This document shows positions 17,053 to 25,634 of a stretch of DNA of 64,000 nucleotides, in pieces. The notes below the pieces were generated by a model. It saw only the letters and a program-made list of their open reading frames with translations. It did no database searches and was not told the origin of the DNA. Within the stretch, counting starts at the first letter, position 1. Every line of letters begins with the position of its first letter. The stretch spans positions 1-64,000 of the forward strand of contig NZ_JBEPNA010000013.1 in the NCBI RefSeq assembly GCF_040546025.1, in the 5' to 3' direction. Position numbers and translations under genes: made by a program. The stretch is from Marisediminicola sp040546025 (GTDB taxonomy: Bacteria > Actinomycetota > Actinomycetes > Actinomycetales > Microbacteriaceae).

Positions 17053-18174
17053 TTGAGAAACCCCACCCGAAGGACCGCCTACAGCGGTCTGGCAATCGTC
17101 GCCGTCGGCATCCTGCTCGCCGGCTGTGCCGCAGCTCCCGAAGAAGACACCGACAACGGCGGCGCAGCCGAGCCCACCTCTGACTTCCTGCCCTGCATGG
17201 TCTCCGACACGGGTGGATTCGACGACAAGTCGTTCAACCAGCTCGGCTTTGAGGGCCTCCAGGCCGGTGCCGAGGCCGTTGGATCCGACTTCACCGAGGT
17301 CGAGTCGAACACCGATGCGGACTACGCGCCCAACCTCGACAACCTCGCCGCCGAGGGCTGCAACCTCATCGTCACGGTCGGCTTCAACCTCGCCGCCGCG
17401 ACCGTCGAAGCCGCGAACGCGAACCCCGACATCGACTACAGCATCATCGACGACGTCGCCGACACCGACTTCGACGGAACAACAGACGCCGAGAACATCA
17501 AGCCGATCGTCTTCGACACGGCGCAGGCTGCGTTCCTCGCCGGCTACGCGGCCGCGAGCTGGACCACCTCCGGCATCGTCGGAACGTTCGGTGGCATGAA
17601 CTTCCCGACGGTGAGCGTCTTCATGGACGGCTTCGCCCAGGGCGTCGAGTACCACAACGAGCAGAAGGGCACCGACGTCAAGGTCCTCGGTTGGGACACC
17701 GCAGCTCAGGATGGAACGTTCATCGGCGGCTTCGAGCCCGGAACCGACGCCCTCGCGGCGGCGAACAACCTCATCGACCAGGGCGCCGACGTGCTGCTCC
17801 CCGTCGGTGGACCGATCTACCAGAGCGCTGGCGAGGCGATCAACGCAGCCATGACGGCCAACCCTGACCGCAAGATCGCGATGATCGGTGTTGACGCGGA
17901 CCTGTACGTGAGCGACCCGACGTACTCCACGCAGTACCTCACGTCGATCCTGAAGGGCATTGACGTTGCCGTTGCGGACGTCGTGGAGGCGTCGGGCAAC
18001 GACAACTTCGACAACACCCCGTTCCTCGGCACCCTCGAGAACGACGCGGTCGGGCTCGCCCCGTTCCACGACTACGAGGGCGAGGTGTCCGACACGCTGC
18101 AGGCCGAGCTCGACGAGATCAAGGCCGGCATCATCGCCGGTGAGATCACGGTTGCGTCCTACCTCGCCGGCTAG
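17053..18174 (+). CDS. BMP-family nucleoside-binding lipoprotein (second copy)
   Basis: I chose the TTG at 17053 because GGAGG lies 5 bases upstream and it starts a clean lipoprotein signal (RNPTRRTAYSGL, lipobox LAGC with Cys25). The 373-residue product has the BMP motifs DTGGFDDKSFNQLGFEGL, VFDTAQAAFLAGYAA and VGTFGGMNFPTVSVFMDG. Binding-protein transcripts are usually the most abundant of an ABC operon, and a strong hairpin directly after this gene fits that. It binds purine or broad nucleosides by family; the exact ligand is not evident. Confidence 0.92.
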   Translation: MRNPTRRTAYSGLAIVAVGILLAGCAAAPEEDTDNGGAAEPTSDFLPCMVSDTGGFDDKSFNQLGFEGLQAGAEAVGSDFTEVESNTDADYAPNLDNLAAEGCNLIVTVGFNLAAATVEAANANPDIDYSIIDDVADTDFDGTTDAENIKPIVFDTAQAAFLAGYAAASWTTSGIVGTFGGMNFPTVSVFMDGFAQGVEYHNEQKGTDVKVLGWDTAAQDGTFIGGFEPGTDALAAANNLIDQGADVLLPVGGPIYQSAGEAINAAMTANPDRKIAMIGVDADLYVSDPTYSTQYLTSILKGIDVAVADVVEASGNDNFDNTPFLGTLENDAVGLAPFHDYEGEVSDTLQAELDEIKAGIIAGEITVASYLAG

Positions 18175-18192
18175 TCCCGGATAGCAGTACCG

Positions 18193-18229
18193 AGAACGGG
18201 GAAGCCAGTGAATCTGGCTTCCCCGTTCT
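18193..18229 (+). terminator. Attenuating terminator after the binding-protein gene
   Basis: A perfect 16-bp stem (18193-18208 with 18214-18229, AGAACGGGGAAGCCAG) has a 5-nt loop. It would end or attenuate transcription between the lipoprotein and the ATPase, leaving more binding protein than transporter. A separate promoter box follows at 18268. Confidence 0.85.
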
Positions 18230-18267
18230 GCTTCAGCGCCGCATCAGGATTGGCCTTTTCTGCCCAG

Positions 18268-18273
18268 TAGATT
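18268..18273 (+). promoter_or_regulatory. Probable -10 box, leaderless ABC ATPase promoter
   Basis: TAGATT is followed 7 nt later by the ATG at 18281. The identical box and spacing precede the adenosine deaminase gene at 28574, so the two may share a promoter class. Confidence 0.5.
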
Positions 18274-18280
18274 GGACCCC

Positions 18281-19816
18281 ATGAAACTCGAACTTCGCGG
18301 GATCACGAAGCGATTCGGATCCTTCGTGGCGAACGACCACATCAGCCTCACCGTCGAGCCTGGCGAGATCCACGCGCTCCTCGGCGAGAACGGTGCCGGG
18401 AAGTCGACCCTGATGAACGTGCTCTACGGTCTCTACCGGGCTGAGGAGGGCGAGATCCTGCTGGACGGCGCGGAGCAGCGCTTCGCCGGCCCCGGCGACG
18501 CGATGAACGCCGGGATCGGCATGGTGCATCAGCACTTCATGCTCATCCCCGTCTTCACCGTCGCCGAGAACGTCATGCTCGGCCATGAGAAGACCACCTT
18601 CGGTGGTCGGCTCGACCTCGCATCGGCGCGCAAGACGGTGCTGGACATCTCATCGAGATTCGGATTCCATGTCGATCCGGATGCGCTCGTCGAGGACCTT
18701 CCCGTGGGTGTGCAGCAGCGGGTCGAGATCATCAAGGCACTCTCCCGCGACGCCAAGGTGCTCGTGTTCGACGAGCCGACGGCCGTGCTCACCCCGCAGG
18801 AGACCGACGAGCTCATCGTCATCATGAAGCAGCTGCGCGAGGCCGGCACGTCGATCGTGTTCATCACCCACAAGCTGCGCGAGGTTCGCGAGGTCGCTGA
18901 CCGCATCACCATCATCCGTCTCGGCAAGGTCGTCGGCGAGGCTCTGCCGACCGCGAGCAACAAGGAACTCGCGTCGCTCATGGTCGGGCGCGCCGTCGAG
19001 CTCACCGTCGAGAAGGACCCGGCCAAGGTGGGAGCGGCCGCCCTCGTTGTCGACAACCTCTCCGTCGTCGACATCCACGGCCAGATTGTTGTCAACAAGG
19101 TGAGCTTCGAGGTGCACTCCGGCGAGATCCTCGCGATCGCGGGCGTGCAGGGAAACGGCCAGACCGAGCTGACCGAGGCGCTCCTCGGCCTCCAGGAGCG
19201 GGTCACCGGCACGATCAGCCTCGACGGCACGCGGCTCACCGGACTGAGCGTGCGAAAGGTGCTCGACGCCGGCGTCGGGTTCGTGCCAGAGGACCGGCAG
19301 GAAGACGGACTCGTCGCCGAGTTCACCATTGCCGAGAACCTCATGCTCGACCGCAGCACCCGTGAGCCGTTCGTCAAGGCGGGATCGCTGCAGCTCGCCA
19401 GCCTCGCCGAATTCGCCGAGAAGAAGATCGTCGAGTTCGACATCCGCGCCCAGGGAATCACGACCAACGTCGGCCGCCTCTCCGGGGGCAATCAGCAGAA
19501 GGTCGTCCTGGCCCGCGAGCTCAGCCGCGACCTCAGGCTGTTCGTCGCGGCCCAGCCGACGCGCGGACTCGATGTCGGGTCGATCGAGTTCGTCCACACG
19601 CGCATCGTGGAAACCCGCGACGCCGGCACACCGGTCATCGTGGTCTCGACCGAGCTCGACGAAGTCGTCGCGCTCGCCGACAGGATTGCGGTCATGTACC
19701 GCGGAGGGATTGTGGGAATCGTGCCAGGCGATACTCCGAGAGAGGTGCTCGGGCTCATGATGGCCGGAGCCAGCCACGCAGAAGCAACGGGCGAATCGGC
19801 GGTGCACACCGCATGA
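18281..19816 (+). CDS. Nucleoside ABC transporter, tandem ATPase
   Basis: The 511-residue protein fuses two ABC domains, as in sugar and BMP-type nucleoside importers. The first has an intact Walker A (GENGAGKS, residues 35-42), the signature-like LPVGVQQRVEI and Walker B VLVFDEPTAVL. The second has the degenerate GVQGNGQTEL in place of Walker A and LSGGNQQKVVL as signature, typical of this class, where only one site hydrolyses ATP efficiently. The ATG at 18281 is preferred over the in-frame TTG at 18272, which overlaps the promoter box. It overlaps the first permease gene by 4 nt. Confidence 0.95.
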   Translation: MKLELRGITKRFGSFVANDHISLTVEPGEIHALLGENGAGKSTLMNVLYGLYRAEEGEILLDGAEQRFAGPGDAMNAGIGMVHQHFMLIPVFTVAENVMLGHEKTTFGGRLDLASARKTVLDISSRFGFHVDPDALVEDLPVGVQQRVEIIKALSRDAKVLVFDEPTAVLTPQETDELIVIMKQLREAGTSIVFITHKLREVREVADRITIIRLGKVVGEALPTASNKELASLMVGRAVELTVEKDPAKVGAAALVVDNLSVVDIHGQIVVNKVSFEVHSGEILAIAGVQGNGQTELTEALLGLQERVTGTISLDGTRLTGLSVRKVLDAGVGFVPEDRQEDGLVAEFTIAENLMLDRSTREPFVKAGSLQLASLAEFAEKKIVEFDIRAQGITTNVGRLSGGNQQKVVLARELSRDLRLFVAAQPTRGLDVGSIEFVHTRIVETRDAGTPVIVVSTELDEVVALADRIAVMYRGGIVGIVPGDTPREVLGLMMAGASHAEATGESAVHTA

Positions 19817-21099
19817 GCGAACAGATCCCGTCCCGCGGACAGGTCGATCCCGTCGCCGTCGAGGAGGCCACCGCGCCGGCCCCGGGCGAGACGCCCCCAG
19901 ACGAGCCGCGCTCGTCCGCTTTCCTCCGCGACCTGATGGGCGGAAGTGCCGCGATCTCAGTGCTCGCCGTCGTTCTCGCGCTCGCCGTCGGTGGTGTGCT
20001 CATCGCCCTGACGAACGAAAACGTTCAGAGCGCAGCCGGCTACTTCTTCTCCCGCCCCTCCGACATGTTCCAGGCGATCTGGGATGCCGTGTTCGGCGCC
20101 TACCGCGCATTGTTCCAGGGATCCGTCTACGACTTCCGGCGTGACACCTTTGCCGCCGGCATCCGCCCCCTGACAGAGACGCTCACCTTCGCCACCCCGC
20201 TCATCGCCGCCGGCCTCGGTGTCGCGCTCGCCTTCCGCGTCGGACTGTTCAACATCGGCGGGCGCGGGCAGATGCTCATCGCCGCCGCGTGCGCCGGCTG
20301 GGTCGGCTTCTCGCTCGAACTGCCGTATGGCGTTCACCTGTTCGTGGCGGTGCTCGCCGGCGTTCTCGGCGGGGCCGTCTGGGGTGGCATAGTGGGTCTG
20401 CTCAAGGCCAGGACTGGCGCCCACGAGGTCATCGTGACGATCATGCTCAACTTCGTCGCCCTATACCTGGTGTCGTTCCTCCTCCGCACCCCCGTGCTCC
20501 AGGCCCCCGGCAGCAACAACCCCAAGACGCCACCGATGGCGGACACCGCTGTCTTCCCGCCGCTCCTCGGGTCCGGGTACAACGTGCACGCCGGCCTCCT
20601 GTTCGTGATCGCCGCCACCATCTACGTCTGGTACCTCCTCGGCCGCTCGAGCATGGGGTTCCAGTTCCGCGCCGTCGGCGAGAACCCCAACGCCGCACGG
20701 GTCGCGGGCATCAACGTCAAGAACGTCTACGTGACCGCGATGCTCATCTCAGGCGGCCTCGTCGGGCTCGCCGGTGTGTCCCAGGTGCTGGGCACGATCA
20801 CAACCGGCTTCGGCTCCGGCATCGACGCCGGCATCGGCTTCGATGCGATCACGGTGGCGCTTCTCGGCCGGTCCAAGCCCTGGGGCGTGTTCTTCGCCGG
20901 AATCCTCTTCGGGGCGTTCAAGGCGGGTGGATTCTCGATGCAGGCCGCCGAGGGCATCCCCGTCGACATCGTGCTCGTCGTGCAGTCGCTCATCGTGCTG
21001 TTCATCGCGGCGCCGCCGCTCGTGCGGACGATCTTCCGTCTCCCCACGCCAGGCCAGCCCGCAGCTGCGCGATCGAAGAAGAAGGCGGTAGCGAAATGA
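19813..21099 (+). CDS. Nucleoside ABC transporter permease 1
   Basis: The 428-residue membrane protein belongs to the branched-chain/ribose-type permease family (BPD_transp_2). It has a long charged cytoplasmic N-terminus (about 45 residues), about eight to ten membrane helices, and the family motif RVGLFNIGGRGQMLIAAACA. VGENPNAARVAGINV is the probable ATPase-coupling loop. It pairs with the second permease to form the pore used by the BMP lipoproteins. It overlaps its neighbours by 4 nt on both sides. Confidence 0.93.
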   Translation: MSEQIPSRGQVDPVAVEEATAPAPGETPPDEPRSSAFLRDLMGGSAAISVLAVVLALAVGGVLIALTNENVQSAAGYFFSRPSDMFQAIWDAVFGAYRALFQGSVYDFRRDTFAAGIRPLTETLTFATPLIAAGLGVALAFRVGLFNIGGRGQMLIAAACAGWVGFSLELPYGVHLFVAVLAGVLGGAVWGGIVGLLKARTGAHEVIVTIMLNFVALYLVSFLLRTPVLQAPGSNNPKTPPMADTAVFPPLLGSGYNVHAGLLFVIAATIYVWYLLGRSSMGFQFRAVGENPNAARVAGINVKNVYVTAMLISGGLVGLAGVSQVLGTITTGFGSGIDAGIGFDAITVALLGRSKPWGVFFAGILFGAFKAGGFSMQAAEGIPVDIVLVVQSLIVLFIAAPPLVRTIFRLPTPGQPAAARSKKKAVAK

Positions 21100-22382
21100 C
21101 GACCGTGACCCGAGCGCAGGACGCCCAGTCGCGCATCGTGCTGGAGAAGGCCGAGATCCGCAGCTGGAAGGCGCCGATCGCGCTCGCCGTCTTCGTGCTC
21201 ATCGGCGCCGTCGTCTTCATCGCCTTCGGCCGCGACGGGGAGTCGACGTTCGTGCTGTCCCGACGCGTCGACGTCATCCAGCTGGCCGACATCGTCCTCC
21301 CCACACGAGTCGCCTGCGTCGTGATCGTGGTGCTTCTCGCCGCGATCACGCTCTGGAGCGCGTACCTCGCCTACCGTGCGCGAAAGACTCCGGTCTGGGC
21401 GCTCGGCGTCTTCGGCTTCCTGTTCGTCGTCGGGTTCCTCACCTGGGCGGCCGCGGGAGCCAGCATCCCGGTCAGCGGGCTGCTCATCGGCACCCTCGGC
21501 ATCAGCGTCCCGCTCATCTTCGGTGCGCTCGGCGGTGTCATCTCGGAACGCGCGGGTGTGGTCAACGTCGCGATCGAGGGCCAGCTTCTCGCGGGCGCCT
21601 TCGTCGCCGCTGTCGTCGCGTCGATCACGAGGCAACCGCTCCTCGGGTTGGCAGCAGCCATGCTCGCAGGGGTGCTCGTGTCGTTCGTCCTGGCCGCGTT
21701 CGCGATCAAGTACCTCGTCGACCAGGTCATCGTGGGTGTCGTGCTCAACGTGCTCGTCGCGGGGCTCACGAGCTTCCTGTTCTCCCAGGTTCTCACCGAG
21801 GACACCGCGCTTCTGAACTCGCCGCCCGGGTTCGACCCGATCAACATCCCGATCCTGTCGGAGATCCCCATCCTCGGGCCGGTGCTCTTCCGGCAGACGA
21901 TCATCGTCTACGTCATGTATGTTGCGGTCGCCGCGGTCTGGTTCGGCCTGTACCGCACCCGCTGGGGCCTCCGTGTGCGGTCAGTGGGCGAGCACCCGCA
22001 GGCCGCCGACACCGTCGGCATCAACGTCGCGAGCACGCGCTTCTGGAACGTCTCGCTCGCGGGGGCCATCGCCGGGTTCGGCGGGGCGTACCTCACGCTC
22101 GACGCCGTCGGGTCGTTCAACAAGGAGATGACGGCCGGAGCCGGGTTCATCGCCCTCGCGGCCGTGATCTTCGGCCGCTGGGATCCGATCAAGGCGACGC
22201 TCGCCGCGCTCCTGTTCGGGTTCGCGACGAACCTGCAGAACGTGCTGAGTATCATCGGGTCGCCGGTGCCGAGCGAGTTCATGCTCATGCTCCCGTACAT
22301 CGTCACGATCTTTGCCGTGGCGGGGCTCGTGGGCAAGTCGAGGCCGCCGGCCGCCGACGGCAAGCCGTATATCAAGTCATGA
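21096..22382 (+). CDS. Nucleoside ABC transporter permease 2
   Basis: The start is ATG 21096 (MTTVTRAQDAQSRI), sharing ATGA with the first permease; the longer frame upstream is a shadow. The 428-residue protein has the same permease family fold, with GGVISERAGVVNVAIEGQLL matching the N-I-G-like motif of its partner and VGEHPQAADTVGINV as coupling loop. It completes the heterodimeric pore. It overlaps cdd by 4 nt, tying import to cytidine deamination. Confidence 0.93.
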   Translation: MTTVTRAQDAQSRIVLEKAEIRSWKAPIALAVFVLIGAVVFIAFGRDGESTFVLSRRVDVIQLADIVLPTRVACVVIVVLLAAITLWSAYLAYRARKTPVWALGVFGFLFVVGFLTWAAAGASIPVSGLLIGTLGISVPLIFGALGGVISERAGVVNVAIEGQLLAGAFVAAVVASITRQPLLGLAAAMLAGVLVSFVLAAFAIKYLVDQVIVGVVLNVLVAGLTSFLFSQVLTEDTALLNSPPGFDPINIPILSEIPILGPVLFRQTIIVYVMYVAVAAVWFGLYRTRWGLRVRSVGEHPQAADTVGINVASTRFWNVSLAGAIAGFGGAYLTLDAVGSFNKEMTAGAGFIALAAVIFGRWDPIKATLAALLFGFATNLQNVLSIIGSPVPSEFMLMLPYIVTIFAVAGLVGKSRPPAADGKPYIKS

Positions 22383-22795
22383 GTGCCGAGCGGCCGGACC
22401 CCATCGACTGGGACGCACTGCGCGCCATCGCGCTCGAGGCCATGGGTCACGCCTACGTGCCGTACTCGAAGTTTCCGGTCGGTGTCGCGGCGATCGTCGA
22501 CGACGGCCGGGTCATATCGGGCTGCAACGTCGAGAACGCCTCCTACGGCCTCACCCTGTGCGCCGAGTGCGCGTTGGTGTCGAGCCTGCACATGACCGGT
22601 GGCGGCAGGCTCGTCGCCTTCACCTGTGTCGACGGAAACGGCAATGCGCTCATGCCGTGCGGGCGCTGCCGACAGCTCCTGTTCGAACATTCCGCGCCAG
22701 GCATGCTTCTTGAGACCGTCTCCGGCATCCGCACGATCGACGAGGTCATCCCCGACGCGTTCGGGCCGCGCACGCTAGAGGAGTACCGCCAGTGA
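22379..22795 (+). CDS. cdd: Cytidine deaminase
   Basis: The 138-residue homotetrameric-type enzyme deaminates cytidine and deoxycytidine to the uridines. Zinc is held by C61, C94 and C97 (TLCAEC, PCGRC), with E63 as the proton shuttle. The substrate loop GCNVENASYGLTLC is intact and the length is normal. The gene overlaps the permease by 4 nt. Its product feeds the phosphorylase encoded next. Confidence 0.96.
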   Translation: MSAERPDPIDWDALRAIALEAMGHAYVPYSKFPVGVAAIVDDGRVISGCNVENASYGLTLCAECALVSSLHMTGGGRLVAFTCVDGNGNALMPCGRCRQLLFEHSAPGMLLETVSGIRTIDEVIPDAFGPRTLEEYRQ

Positions 22796-22805
22796 GCACC
22801 GTTCT

Positions 22806-24107
22806 ATGAGCACCGTTGAGCCGTTCGACGTCGTCGATCTGATCCGCACGAAGCGCGACCGGGGGGAGCTCGGAACCGCGCAGATCGACTGGATGATCGA
22901 CGCCTACACGCGCGGCTACATCGCCGACGAGCAGATGGCCGCGATGACGATGGCGATCTTCCTCAACGGCATGGAGCGGCGCGAGATCCGCGACCTCACG
23001 CTCGCGATGATTGCGAGCGGCGAGACGATGAACTTCGACTCCCTCTCGAAGCCGACCACCGACAAGCACTCCACCGGCGGCGTCGGCGACAAGATCACGC
23101 TTCCGCTCGCACCCCTCGTCGCCTCGTTCGGCGTCGCTGTGCCGCAGCTGTCGGGGCGCGGCCTCGGTCACACCGGCGGCACCCTCGACAAGCTCGAGTC
23201 GATCCCGGGCTGGCGCGCCGACCTCACCAACGACGAGTTCTTCGCCCAGCTCGAGAGCGTGGGATCGGTCATCTGCGCCGCGGGCGCCGGCCTGGCCCCC
23301 GCCGATAAGAAGCTCTATGCCCTGCGCGACATCACCGGCACCGTCGAGGCGATCCCGTTGATCGCGTCGTCGATCATTAGCAAGAAGATCGCCGAGGGTA
23401 CCGCCGCGCTCGTGCTCGACGTGAAGTTCGGCTCGGGCGCGTTCCTGCAGGATCAGGCTCGCAGTCGTGAGCTCGCCGAGACCATGGTGCGCTTGGGAAC
23501 GGATGCCGGTGTCGCGACGGTGGCGCTGCTCACCAACATGAACGTGCCGCTCGGTCTCGCGATCGGCAACGCGAACGAGGTGCGCGAGTCGGTCGACGTG
23601 CTCGCCGGAGGAGGACCGGCCGACGTGATCGAACTCACCGTAGCCCTCGCCCGCGAGATGCTCGCCCTCGCCGGCCAGCCCGACGCCGACGTCGAGAGCG
23701 CGCTCCGGGATGGCCGCGCGATGGACACTTGGCGGGCGATGATCGCCGCCCAGGGCGGGGACCCGGATGCCGCGCTCCCCGTCGCCCGGGAAACGCACGT
23801 CGTGACCGCCCCGCGCTCCGGCGTGCTCGTGGAGCAGCAGGCACTCCCCTTCGGAATCGCCGCCTGGCGCCTCGGCGCCGGTCGTGCCCGCAAGCAGGAC
23901 CCGGTGCAGCACGCATCCGGGATCGACCTGCACGCCAAGCCCGGCGACACCGTCACGGCGGGCCAGCCGTTGTTCACGCTCAGCGCCGACGAGCCGGAGC
24001 GGTTCGCCCGGGCCCTCGAGTCGCTCGAGGGATCCTGGCGGATCGGCGACGACGGCGACGAGGTGCTTACGGGCGGACCGCTCATCGCGGATCGCATCGG
24101 GGCGTGA
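22806..24107 (+). CDS. deoA: Thymidine (pyrimidine-nucleoside) phosphorylase
   Basis: The 433-residue enzyme splits thymidine or deoxyuridine with phosphate into base and deoxyribose-1-phosphate. The phosphate-binding KHSTGGVGDK lies at residues 87-96 and the catalytic segment SGRGLGHTGGTLDKLES follows; the C-terminal domain has HAKPGDTVTAGQPLF. The start region is odd: the 11-mer TGAGCACCGTT is duplicated 14 bp apart around the cdd stop. A well-placed GAGGAG serves the first copy (GTG 22792), which soon stops, while the true ATG 22806 lies too far from it and must rely on coupling. Confidence 0.95.
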   Translation: MSTVEPFDVVDLIRTKRDRGELGTAQIDWMIDAYTRGYIADEQMAAMTMAIFLNGMERREIRDLTLAMIASGETMNFDSLSKPTTDKHSTGGVGDKITLPLAPLVASFGVAVPQLSGRGLGHTGGTLDKLESIPGWRADLTNDEFFAQLESVGSVICAAGAGLAPADKKLYALRDITGTVEAIPLIASSIISKKIAEGTAALVLDVKFGSGAFLQDQARSRELAETMVRLGTDAGVATVALLTNMNVPLGLAIGNANEVRESVDVLAGGGPADVIELTVALAREMLALAGQPDADVESALRDGRAMDTWRAMIAAQGGDPDAALPVARETHVVTAPRSGVLVEQQALPFGIAAWRLGAGRARKQDPVQHASGIDLHAKPGDTVTAGQPLFTLSADEPERFARALESLEGSWRIGDDGDEVLTGGPLIADRIGA

Positions 24108-24424
24108 GCTCGTTCCGCCGGTCGGGCTCGCCACGCCCGCCCGCCCGCCGGACATTCGACTGGATGTTCCGCAGCCGCGTCGACGGCCGCGTCGTCATGG
24201 GTCAGGCGCCGAACCTCGCGATCCTGATCTTCACGGGAGCTCTCATCCTGGCGTTCGTGCTGCCGCCGCGCGCCGCAGTGGTGTTCGGCGTGATCGCCTA
24301 CGGCTCCCTTGCATGGTGGGCGTACGACGAGCTGTTCTTCGGCGTGAACCCGTTCCGCCGAATGCTGGGTGCCGCGGCTGTCGTGGGCCTCGCGGCCGCG
24401 GCGGTCGCCGCCATCCGGGCCTGA
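24104..24424 (+). CDS. Small hypothetical membrane protein
   Basis: A GTG overlapping the deoA stop (GTGA) opens a 106-residue frame. It has an Arg/Pro-rich N-terminus, the segment FDWMFRSRVDGRVVMGQAPN, two hydrophobic helices (starting LAILIFTGALILAFVL and AAVVFGVIAYGSLAWWAYDE) and a third short one. The coupling and the membrane pattern suggest a real gene. I do not recognise a family; proteins of this look occur as uncharacterised actinobacterial neighbours. The start is the main uncertainty. Confidence 0.6.
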   Translation: MSSFRRSGSPRPPARRTFDWMFRSRVDGRVVMGQAPNLAILIFTGALILAFVLPPRAAVVFGVIAYGSLAWWAYDELFFGVNPFRRMLGAAAVVGLAAAAVAAIRA

Positions 24425-24472
24425 GCGGCGGATTTCGGCGCCCCCGCCCCTCGCCCACCCGGCAGTGGCGCT

Positions 24473-24529
24473 GAGAGTACGCACTTTGGCTGTTGCGCGG
24501 CCGCAGGGAGAGCCGAAACACGTACTCTC
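24473..24529. repeat. 57-bp imperfect palindrome, copy A, beside a DUF559 gene
   Basis: The arms are 19 nt (24473-24491 and 24511-24529), matching at 15 positions, with outer GAGAGTACG/CGTACTCTC perfect and a 19-nt loop. The element ends 9 bp before the stop of the DUF559 gene. It is related in length and sequence to copy B at 25525-25581. Confidence 0.8.
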
Positions 24530-24538
24530 GCGCCCGTC

Positions 24539-25456
24539 TCACCAGTGGCGGATCGGCCTGCCGTCCCATCCGCCCGCCATCAGCGCCGTGCGCAGCCTGC
24601 CAATTAGCCCGGCAGGGTCGCGGTAGTCGGGCGAGTGGGCGCGGATCGCGATCCAGTTGATGAGCTGCAGGGCGTTGATGCGGCGGATGTCTTCGGCCCA
24701 CTGGATCCGGTCCCTGCGGTGATGATCGCCCTCGTATTCGAGGGCCACCCGAAACCTTCGCCACGACAGGTCAGGCCTCGCGACAAATTGGCCCACAGCA
24801 TTCCTGACCGGCTCATTCACGTCGGGAGACGGCAGGCCAGCCTGGAGTATGGCGATGCGGATCTCGCTTTCGGGTGGGGAATCGGACCGCTCGGAGAGCA
24901 GGGGAAGCGCCAGGCGAAGCATCCGCGGGCCCCGTCGGCCGGGGAAACGCGCCACCGCGGTCTCGAGCCGCACGAGGGAGGTGGCCGGATTCCGCCGCCA
25001 TAGGAGGAAGTCTCCCGCGCCGACGAGCTGCGGCAGGGTGAGTGACCCTGCGAGGTCGCACCACGTGCGCTCGGGCGAGGTCAACGCGAGGCCCGCCGAG
25101 AAGGCCAGATCGCCCTCGAGGAGGGTGAGGTGGTGCGAGCGGATGCCGGTGGCTTCGACCCGCCTCTCGCCCGCGCGGACACCGATGTGCAGGGGGAGCC
25201 AGGGGTGGCCGACAGGGAGGGGGATCCGCAGCAGGCCCGCCGCCGTCGGCCCGCAGAAGAAGGACCGGGGCGGCATCCGCAGGGCGAAGGCCAGGCACAG
25301 CCGGAGCAGGCTCGCCTCGGCCGTCGCGAGGTCGCGGGTTCCGGCGAACGGCGCGGTGAGGTCCCGTCCCCGCAACCGCCCGCGCGCGAGCATGGCGTCG
25401 CGCGCCAAGAAGGGACCCGTCAGGAGGGAGGACGGGAGCGGATGCCGTGGAGCCAT
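24539..25456 (-). CDS. DUF559 / Vsr-like endonuclease-domain protein (first)
   Basis: I start at ATG 25456 (MAPRHPLPSSLL); the upstream part of the frame crosses repeat copy B and lacks family features. The 305-residue protein has an AbiEi-like N-terminal and middle region (SPERTWCDLAGSLTLPQLVGAGDFL, about 127-151) and a C-terminal DUF559 nuclease-like domain. Candidate catalytic residues are E197, D229 (RPDLSW), E240, E242 and the GDHH of 243-246, then Q252 and D256. It resembles orphan endonuclease-domain proteins common in Microbacteriaceae. It interrupts the nucleoside gene cluster on the opposite strand to deoA and is bracketed by two related palindromes. Confidence 0.82.
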   Translation of the reverse strand: MAPRHPLPSSLLTGPFLARDAMLARGRLRGRDLTAPFAGTRDLATAEASLLRLCLAFALRMPPRSFFCGPTAAGLLRIPLPVGHPWLPLHIGVRAGERRVEATGIRSHHLTLLEGDLAFSAGLALTSPERTWCDLAGSLTLPQLVGAGDFLLWRRNPATSLVRLETAVARFPGRRGPRMLRLALPLLSERSDSPPESEIRIAILQAGLPSPDVNEPVRNAVGQFVARPDLSWRRFRVALEYEGDHHRRDRIQWAEDIRRINALQLINWIAIRAHSPDYRDPAGLIGRLRTALMAGGWDGRPIRHW

Positions 25457-25524
25457 CGAACGAGAGTGCACCGGTGGCCGGGCCCAACGGGCGGACTCTC
25501 CACAGCCGAGGAGGCTTCGACCGT

Positions 25525-25581
25525 GAGAGCACGCGAAACGGCGCTTTCGGGGACTCCCGAGCAGCCCAAACGCGTGCTCTC
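25525..25581. repeat. 57-bp imperfect palindrome, copy B, beside a DUF559 gene
   Basis: Perfect 11-bp outer arms GAGAGCACGCG (25525-25535) and CGCGTGCTCTC (25571-25581) enclose 35 bp. Length (57 bp) and the outer arm match copy A, and the reverse complement aligns to copy A without gaps over much of the arms. It lies 69 bp upstream of the DUF559 start, so the gene is bracketed. Confidence 0.8.
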
Positions 25582-25634
25582 GCGATCCGGCTGAGTCTGG
25601 CGGGCCACGTGCGACTTTGACGACGCCCGCGGGC

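Noticed and set aside
24473..25581. Insertion sequence with terminal inverted repeats
   Set aside because: The flanking elements are themselves palindromes, not simple terminal repeats. No target duplication is evident and the gene is a DUF559 nuclease-like protein without transposase motifs. I report it as repeat-bracketed, not as an IS.
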